From positions 2,108,001 through 2,172,000 of the forward strand of contig JAKSGN010000038.1 of assembly GCA_024180945.1 (NCBI GenBank): a stretch of DNA of 64,000 bases, in the 5' to 3' direction. This DNA is from Macrophomina tecta. Taxonomy: Eukaryota; Ascomycota; Dothideomycetes; Botryosphaeriales; Botryosphaeriaceae. Shown in pieces: positions 55,901 to 64,000 of the stretch (its first letter is position 1; the number at the start of each line of letters is the position of its first letter). A program made the position numbers and the translations under genes. The notes beneath the pieces are model-generated. The model worked only from the letters and a program-made list of their open reading frames with translations, was not told where the DNA came from and did no database searches.

Positions 55901-58900
55901 TTCTCCTCTTCCAGTTTTGTCTTCTCGTTGGTGAGCTGTGAGATTCGCACCCGCTGGCTGTCACCGGCTCGAGAATTCGATCTTGCAATGTCGAGATTCT
56001 TTTGCTGGATCTTGTTGAGCAGCGCGCGATTGTCATTTTCCGATGCGGCGAGACGACCTTTGATAGTAACGAGTTCGCGCTCCAGACGCTCTTTGTGCTG
56101 GTCATTGTAGGCGCGGTACGTGTCCGATTCGGCAATCATCTGCGTGAGACCTTGCACTTCGTTGTTCAGACGGACACGCTCCTCCTCAAGCTCCTCCACC
56201 TGAGCCTCTTTAGCCTGTAGTTGCTGGCGCAAGGCAGTTTGGCGTTCGTTCGCCATCTTTACAACCTTGCTCTCGGCACAAGCCTCAGCCTCGAGCTTGG
56301 CTTCCTGAAGTTCCAGGAATTGTTGACGGATTTTGCGAAGCTCATCTTGAAAGTCCTTTTTCTCCTTGTCCGCAGTGTTTCGCGCCTCAGTAGCACGGCG
56401 GAGAACATCTTGCTGAACATACATCTCCTTCTCGATGGTGACCTTTGCTTCCTTCAACGCATCGAAGTCGCGCTTTAGCTCGTTGAACTTGTGCTCACCA
56501 AGCATCTCGACGTCATCCCGGGACTGCCTCTCCCGGCTGAGCTCCGTCTGCACCTGGAAAAGCTCTGCCTTGAGGTCTTCGAGCTGCTTCTCGATGACTT
56601 TGCGATCTTCGACAGCTTCGGCATCCTCAGAAAGCTTTGCATCCAACAGTTTCTTGGCATCAGCAGCCTCTCGCTCGAGTTGTGCTTTGGCGGACTGGAT
56701 CGCTTCCATCTCTGCCTTGACTTCACGGAGCTGGCTTTGGATGCTCTCATGGCGGGTGGTCAGGGACTTCTTCTCTATATCGAACTTCTGGCGGTCTTCC
56801 TCGTATTGCCTGTTCTCCGCCTTGAGGATCGCAAGCTCGCTGTCCTTACGTCTGACGAGATCTTCGTAGCTAGTAGCGCTGTTTGACAAGTCTGACATTT
56901 GCTTTCTGATCTCGCGGTTCTCATCGATGAGCTCTTTCACCTGCTTCTTGGCTGAAGTTAGGTCCTTGGTAGCATTGGCAAGCTTGATGTCAAGGTCTTG
57001 GTCGTTCTTGAGCATCTTAGCCTCGAGGTCCTGGAGTCTCTTGTCCTTTAGCGAGATGTGGCTGTTGAGCATGTTGATTTCTTGTTGTAGCTTTTCCTCG
57101 GCCTCGGTCCTTTGGTTCCGCGTATTCTCAAGATCGGATACTTGAAGTTCGAGTTCCGTGATGCGGTTTACCAGCTCTTGCTTTTCCGCCTCGAGTCCAC
57201 TGATGATATCACCGGCCTGTTCTAATTCCTTGCGCCAGATGTCGGCTTGCTCTTCGGTCTTCTTTTTGGCGATCATTAATTCGCTCAGTTGCTCTTCAAG
57301 GTTATCAGAGTCTGCTTCAGCCTCGGCAAGTTTCTCGACGAGTTCAGCTTCGCGCGCTTGAAGGCGCTTAAATATCTCTTCCTTATCGAGAGCGAGGGCA
57401 CGTTCGCTTTCCAAGGTCTCCTGAATGCGTTGGATCTCGCTCTCGGCACGGCGGCGCTCATCTTCTATCTTTTGACGTTCGGCAGCTTCGGCTTGCCGTT
57501 GCTCTTCCAACTTTTGGATCATTTCATCTCGCTTCTTCACTTCTTGGGCTTGGCGTGTGGCACCAAGAAGGGGTCGCATACGGACGAAGAGCTGCCACCA
57601 GGGGTTTGCCTGGAGATCAAGGTAGACTTGGAAGTTGCGTTGGATCACTCGAGTTGCTTCTGCTCTGTAGAGAAGCTTGTGCGCCTGACGTCTTTGGATG
57701 TAGCCTCGAGCGACGGCTTGGAAACGGGCCATAATCTTGTTAATGACAGCGTCCCTTTGCTCTTCGAGCTCAGCCAAGACGCCTGCTCTGAAAAACACCT
57801 TTGTGAGACCGACACGGTAGAAAGACTTGTCCAGGTTGAGTTTCTCCAGGATCATCTTGGTGGCGACCTGGCCCTCCAGATAATCTCTCGGGAGGTCATT
57901 GCACAGAATCTCGTAGCGCTGGCGGAATTCAGCGAATGGCAGCCTGTTGGGGAAACCAGTCCTTGCAATACGGATGCCCTCAAGTACACCGTTGCAGCGC
58001 AACTGGTCAAGAACGAGTGGAGCGCTGAATTGCTTCGGGCGTTTCTTATGGTTGGGCAGGATGCAGCGGACGAAGTGCGGGTGCGTGGAATGCAATTGAC
58101 CCATGAGCTTCGAGAGGTTTTCCTTATGTCTTTGAGCCACAGTGCGGAAGAGGCCTTTCTTGACTCTATTGCGAGTTGCACCAGCATCCTCGTCTGTGTC
58201 CGCGCAGTCTGCGAAGAGGTTGGCAATGTGCTTTTCAGTTGAGGATGCGAGCAGGCGGGTGACGTTGTCGTTAAGGGGGTCCTTGTTCTTCTCCAACCAG
58301 CCCTCTGTCGAGTACTCGACCTCGGCTGCGTAGTGAGTGAGCATGAAACCTTGCCTGAGCATTGACCGCCTGTATTTGGGAGTCTTGCGGTCCCACAGTT
58401 GGTGAAGCTTGTCTGTGAACGTCTGATCGGTGGCCTTGGGCATGACGGAGTCTTCATCAAGGCAAGAAAAGATGCCGATGGGGTTCGACAGCTCGATGAG
58501 GTCAATAGTTGGCTGAAGGTCTCGTCCGAAGTCAATGAACTTCCACTCGATTTGCTCTCTAGCATACTCCTCCTGCTCCAACACGAACATGTGGTGGTTG
58601 AAGAACTGTTGCAACTTTTCGTTTGTGTAGTTGATGCAAAGCTGCTCAAAGCTATTCTCCTCAAAGATTTCGAAACCAGCGATATCAAGAACACCGATGA
58701 AGTGAGAGTCGTCAGAGCCGCCGCCAGAACGATCGAGCTGTTTGTTGATACGATCGACTAAATTGCCAAAGCCACGTTCGTAGATGCCTTTCGCCAAAGC
58801 ATCAATCGACAAGCGCACCTGCTCGGGGGTTTGCACTTTTTCGACCCACTCTCGGCCTGCCTTAACCCTTGGATGGAGCAGAGCCTTGATGAATGGCTCG

Positions 58901-60437
58901 GCGGGTATTCCAAGCAAACGAGAGACTCGGTGAGCCTGGGCTTCGGCATCTGGGTCTAGAGCTGCCTGATCGCCGCGGATGCTCTCTTTGATCACCGTGA
59001 TATTTCCGAGGTGGAGTACAGCTGCTATCGTCTTGAGGATTTCGCGCTGCTCTTTTTCGGAGAAGCCCATAATCGTGAAAGCCTCGATCAAAGAGTTCCA
59101 TTCATCTGGATCGGATACTCCGCTGATGGTGTCGTTCCCATGCTTGGTGTACTCGAAATCTTCCAGATCCATGCCGGTCAAGAGGAAGTCCTGTTTCATC
59201 TGTGCATCCGCGCCTTGGAGTAGCTGGTAGAATACATGGTAATTACGTTCATTCGAGTTTAATCGCACAACTCTCGACTTCTCCAGGAGGTACCAGTCAA
59301 TGTAGGCACCCGCGATCTGACCAGCGCGGGTGATTTCGATTCTAATAAATTTTCCGAATCTCGAAGAGTTGTTGTTCCGCACGGTTTGCGCGTTGCCGAA
59401 AGCTTCCAAGATGGGGTTTGCGCGGAGAATCTGCTCCGACAAATTCGATATCTGCCGACCGCCCGACTTCCGGCGTGCGGGGGTATCGGTGGTGGCCACA
59501 GATGCGAGATACTGGATTACCTTTTTGGTGTTTTCGGTCTTACCAGCGCCGGATTCACCCGTCACCAGAATGCTCTGATTCTCGCCCTCATCCACCAAAT
59601 TTCTGAAGGCCTCATCGGCAATGGCGAAGATATGGGGCTTCGTGTCTTCCCTACTCCGACCCTTGTACATATTGACATAGTCTCTCGAGTAGATCGGCAG
59701 TGGACAGTATGGATTAACGGTAACCAAGAAAAGGCCGGAGTATGTCTACACAAGAATGAGAGCGGCTCATACAACAAGTTAGGGGATGACTTACGTAGAT
59801 CAGGTCTGCCTGGTACCTCGTCTGCAGGTTGTGCACGACTGATGCCTCGTTCAGGTGTGTAAGCTCGGCCATGTCGTCGGCTTTGTCGAATTTGGGCGGG
59901 TTGACCTTATCAACGCTATCTGCGTCGACAGTTTGTTGCTGTGTGCAGAAATCAGCAAAGGTCCCGCGCATTGCTTCCGAGTTCACGTACGTCTCCATCA
60001 TCGCATTGCACGAGCAATTTGTTTCCCTCCAGTTCCTCAACAACCCATCCGCGCACGAAAGCCTTCTCGGGATGACGCAGCCAGACAAAGCGTTTGCCGG
60101 AGAAGTCGTTCTCTCCCTCGAGGCCTCGTATGAGCTGGGGCGCATTCTGCATCTCCTCCGACTTGATAAATTTCGGAGCAAAGGTCCCTCCGGCAAGCAT
60201 GCTGTGGCGTGTCGAGTTCGAGCGTAAGCGGCTGGTATCATCGCTCCGGGCGGGTATTAAGGCGTTGGTGGACTGGGTGCGCGCGTGGGACTTCGAGGCG
60301 GGCGGCAACAGCGAGGAGGAGAGGTTCACGGACTGCGGACGACTCGAGGCCGGGGCAGGTGTCGGCGAGGGCGTCGACGAGCCCCTGTTGAAGGGACTGG
60401 CCCTCCAGCGAGGGCCGTTCTGGGCGGGCGCGCTCAT
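52973..60437 (-). CDS. class II myosin heavy chain
   Basis: Four exons (60437-59991, 59938-59795, 59745-53560, 53494-52973) give 2,432 residues, the length expected for a fungal conventional myosin. After a disordered N-terminus of about 100 residues comes a small SH3-like domain ([33 protein letters not shown]). The motor has [23 protein letters not shown], the P-loop GESGAGKT, switch 1 [10 protein letters not shown], switch 2 DIAGFE and the converter region. One or two IQ-type motifs follow ([16 protein letters not shown]). About 1,600 residues of heptad-repeat coiled coil make the dimeric rod. The last exon ends in a Gly/Ser/Arg-rich tail ([14 protein letters not shown], then [18 protein letters not shown]). 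It powers the contractile ring at septation in filamentous fungi. The exact C-terminus is in doubt. Its 5' end is divergent from the gene at 61160. Confidence 0.95.
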
Positions 60438-61159
60438 GGTGACGCAACAAACGAAGAGTGTTTACCGGGAGGGGGTATCAGGGCGAACTGGCATACCGCG
60501 GACCTGCTGCAGGGAAAAACGAAGAAGCAGAAGGATGCAGACGATTAGATGCGGTATGTACAAGGCTGCATGATGTTGGAGAGGCGGATGCGTCAGTGTC
60601 TGGCTGGGAGCGACGCGCGGGTGGAGAGGATGGCGATCAGCCGCTTGCTTGTGTTTACGCGGGTGCTCGGGGCAACAGCAACGCGCTGTCAGCCAGCCGC
60701 GCCACGACGTCAACCGGGCTCACCGCCCGCCAGTGCCAGCCAGCATCGGCGATCGGCGAGTCCGTCGCGCCGAGCAATAATCCAACATTGGACTCCTCGT
60801 TTTCGCCTTCGCGCGCTCCTCTCCGTGACGTCCACCTCGTTCCCTCCATCTCGCCCACCCACATCTCCTCCGTCTTCGCGCGCATCGCTTCGACGTTCTT
60901 ACTGTTGCCGTCGACGCGCTGGCCGCTGGACCCCTTTGTGCGCCTCGAGTCTCAGAGTCCGATCGCCTGCGTTCGTCGCCTCGCCGCCTCGCATCGCATC
61001 GCCTGCCCACTTCACATTTCTACTGGCTTGGCGGCTCATGCGATCGTGGCTGTGGCACCCATGCATTGGTGTCATTTCGCCTTCTCAACCCTCGTAGACT
61101 TTTGCTTACGTGACCTTTGTTGCTGCTAACGCGCAGGTCCGCTCCATCGCGAATCTGCC
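60438..61159. promoter_or_regulatory. shared upstream region of myosin and the Red1-like gene
   Basis: This 722-base interval between divergent starts should contain both promoters. Its second half is pyrimidine-rich on the plus strand (many CTCC/TCGC repeats), a common feature of fungal core promoters. No named element is recognised. Confidence 0.45.
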
Positions 61160-64000
61160 ATGGCGAACTATCATCCTCCCTCGGCGCCTTTCTTTGGCAT
61201 GCCGCCATATCCTCAGGCCTTTCCGCCTCAGAGCGCTCCTCCGCCTCCTGGCGGCGGTCCTGCTTATCAGCATGCCCCGCAACTGCCGCCGCAACAGCAA
61301 CAGCTCCAGCTCCAGCTCCAGCTCCCGCCTCAACCACCGCAGCCGCACAACGCCTCAGGCTTTGGCCAGAACACGTCCCTTCCTCAAATGGACTTTCAGG
61401 CCCTCGGTTTGAATCCGGCTCAGCTGGCTGCGGTCTGGCAGCAGGTGCAGAATGGTGCTGCTCCACCTCCTCTACCCTTCCCCCCTCCGTTCTCTGCGCA
61501 ACCAGGCTTTGCGCCTCCTCCGCCTCCGCCGATTCCTTTTCCAGCCGGCTTTCAGCCTCCTGCAGCGCCCTCGTTTCCTATTCCTCCTCCACAGGCATTG
61601 CCTGGCATCACTCCCGTTCCACAGCCTCCCGCGCCGCCGTCAAGCCTTCCGGCCCCGAACAACAGAGTCATGGAGATTGTCAACGGGGACAGGGAGGAAG
61701 GGGAACTTAGCGACGAGCCGGGGTCGCAAGACGAGCCAGGGCGCTCTTGGTCCCGCGGCGATAGCCAGCGCGGTGGAAGAGGTGACTTCAACCATCCTAA
61801 GACTCCCGCAGCTGCATCGGATGTGCTCAGACGCCACCCGAAAAACAGTGACCGGCATGATGAGCTCAGCCGCACTAACTTGAAGGGAACTCCAGGAAAC
61901 GAAAGGCATGGCTATGGATTACCTTCCAATGCCAAGATGCCTAGCTCACCTCGAAGCCATGGCCAACAAGCCAAGCGCTCGCCTATCCAGTCTCCTCCAG
62001 ACCATGTGCACCGTGAGAGCCGGAGTGAGGCTTTGCAGCATTCCACAATTCAGACTCGCCCTCCCGCGAACGATTCTGCTTGGTCTCGTTCCGGACAGTC
62101 TACTCTCGAACGCGCTAGATTCGATATGAGCGAGTTTGAGGATCAAAGGCGGCAAGCCGAGGCATTCCTAACCACTTTGCATAACTGCGGGTATGGATAC
62201 GTGGATTTGCAGATGTGTGGCTTGGATCCGAAGCTTATCAAGGAGGTTTGGACTTCGCTCGGATTTCCGCTTGATCAGGAGCCAACCGGCAATAGCGCAA
62301 GTGCTGCAGCTATACAACCAAAGAACGAGCCGTCGGCCCCACCTGTGTCGAGGGGTGCAGCGACGTCCAACACTCTTCCAACGTCGGTTCCACCAGTGTC
62401 AGCATCAACAACTACAGCATCCGCACAACTTCCATCGAAGCCTCAATCCACAGTAGGTACGACGGGCACTAACAAGGCAAATGGTGGCTCAACGGCGTCG
62501 CCTGGCGATCGGGCTGCGTACATCGCTCGTCTGATGGCGGCTAAGAATAACAAGGCTACGGCGAAAGCGACAATTACTCAGGGTCCCAGCAGCCCTTCTC
62601 CAGCACAAACCCCGTCTGTCGAAGTGCATGATGCTCCTCAGCCGGATCCGGGCCCTTCAGTGATAGAGCATACTGCCTCGGAGCCGGCCAACGAACCCCC
62701 TACAGATCCGGCGGTACTCGCCGCCCAAAAGAAGGAGGCGCAGAATGAGCTCCTGCGGAAGAAGATTGAGGCACTCAAAATTCCAAAGAAGAAGGCCGAG
62801 GAGGAAGCTCGCGCAAAAGCCCAGGCTGTCGCTGCATCTTTGAGTGCCAACAGAACCCCGTCTAGTTCTGCTGAGATACCTGTCAGGCCTGCTCAGCAAG
62901 AATTTGCGGCGGAAATCTCAACTCCCTCCAAAGGGTCACAATCATCTTCCATACCGCTGCCATCTCCTGCACGAATCCCTGGTTTGTTTATGGCCGCTGC
63001 TACGCCCCCAGCAGTTCCTCAACAGCCGCAAGAACTCTCAGCTTTGCCCGCGAATAAGGGTCGAAAGCGGCCTGTAGCAGCAGATTTTGAGGATTTGCAA
63101 CAGGCAAGGCCGCCGACCGCATTCAAACGTCCTTTCGGTCAAAGCCACAATGAGCACGAGCAGATGATCATCGAAGTTAGTGATGACGAGACAGTAGACA
63201 GCGTCATGGATATCGATGAAGCTGACGGCCTGCAGCCTTCCGCTCAGCAGCCTTCGCAGCCCCTACCAAAAGTAGGCGCTAACCGCAACATGCCTCCTCT
63301 GACAAACTTCCCTTCGCGTCCAAATCTCAGTAGGCAAGGCTCGGCGCAATCGACCCCTCCTGCTGTACACACTCCTATTTCAGCTGCCAAGATTGAAGAT
63401 CTGAGAAGGAAGGAGGAGGAAATTGCCGCCTTGAAGAAAAAGCTGGCCGAAAAAGAACGCCAACGCCTAGCCAAAGCCCAGTCAAGCCGCGCCCAAACTC
63501 CAGCAACACCTACGCACCAGCCGCCTCAACTCCAGCAGGGTTTCAGCCCTTCTGCAAGTGTTCCCGGAAATGGCACTTCCCAAACCCAATCCGTGGTGCG
63601 AACTGAGCCAACGTCACGAACAGGCACGCCTACTGTTGCTGCTTCGGCTCACACTCCTCAATCTCCAGCGCAATCGGAATGGAAGCGTCGCAGGAGAGCC
63701 GAGATCCAATCTGGGATTTCTGCTTTCGATGCCGATCTGAACAGCAATTTGAGCAGGTTAGAGCAGCTGCGGAGAGAAATGGAACAGATCGAAGCAGAAA
63801 ACAAGCGCCGGCAGCAAGAGAAAGAAACCCTGATAAATGAGCTGGAGAGTCTCGGTATCGACACCGAGGGCATGCCACACGAAGAACTTCGGGCTAAGAA
63901 GGATGAGATTATGCAACAACAAGAAGAAGCCGCTGCCGCCGCTGCACTTGAGGGTAAGGCCGCATTTCTCTACTTGCTACTAGGATAATACTAATGAGAG
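61160..64000 (+). CDS. Red1/ZFC3H1-like protein, N-terminal part (truncated by window edge)
   Basis: The first exon runs 61160-63953 and encodes 931 residues; a GTAAGG donor at 63954 and a TACTAAT branch site near 63987 show that an intron crosses the right edge. Residues 1-170 are Pro/Gln-rich. DREEGELSD at about residue 178 resembles the EEGEL motif near the N-terminus of ZFC3H1/Red1 proteins. A conserved-looking block lies near residue 325 (RARFDMSEFEDQRRQAEAFL, YGYVDLQMCGLDPKLIKEVW). An acidic segment (IIEVSDDETVDSVMDID) and two coiled coils follow. Red1 proteins end in a zf-C3H1 finger and act with the Mtr4-type helicase in nuclear RNA surveillance; the finger would lie outside the window, so the assignment is tentative. 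Confidence 0.6.

Noticed and set aside
1..64000. 5S rRNA genes, CRISPR arrays, bacterial-type operons
   Set aside because: None of the conserved 5S blocks was seen, and the gene structure is eukaryotic throughout.

Overview
The window is nuclear DNA of a filamentous ascomycete (Pezizomycotina). Genes carry short spliceosomal introns of about 30-140 bases with GTANGT-type donors, and several families are typical of these fungi: HET, DUF6590, fungal class II myosin, the fungal 9.5 kDa complex I subunit and Dbp9. Dothideomycetes is a reasonable guess but only an inference. All gene models were spliced by eye from reading-frame continuity, intron phase and splice sites.

The window has three parts. 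(1) Bases 1-25,200 are an accessory island. It holds a HET-domain gene, four DUF6590 genes, a 903-residue chimera (chymotrypsin-like protease, ankyrin repeats, DUF6590), a membrane-anchored protein of unknown function divergent from that chimera, and three related coiled-coil proteins. Each coiled-coil gene lies head to head with a DUF6590 gene: 5320(-)/6063(+), 13749(-)/14466(+) and, in inverted order, 23414(-)/23951(+). This repeated pairing is the main discovery candidate. HET and protease-ankyrin architectures are associated in fungi with allorecognition and regulated cell death, so an immunity or incompatibility island is a reasonable but untested reading. (2) Bases 25,700-47,600 hold a tRNA-Asp gene with an intron, the ribosome-biogenesis helicase DBP9, a small Cys-rich protein gene, and about 18 kb with almost no credible coding sequence but many 16-20-base homopolymers and microsatellites. 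(3) Bases 47,600-64,000 are conserved housekeeping DNA: WBP1 (oligosaccharyltransferase) divergent from a complex I subunit, a BTB-like protein, a 2,432-residue class II myosin, and the start of a Red1/ZFC3H1-like protein that runs off the right edge.

In the island the shared intron positions and phases show that the DUF6590 genes arose by duplication. The coiled-coil genes form a second family, two of them with formin-like polyproline tracts, so the two families seem to have duplicated as a unit. One DUF6590 copy is joined to a protease-ankyrin gene, whose divergent neighbour has a C-terminal membrane anchor. Possible partnerships are DUF6590 with coiled coil, and protease-ankyrin with the membrane protein; both are inferred from gene arrangement only.
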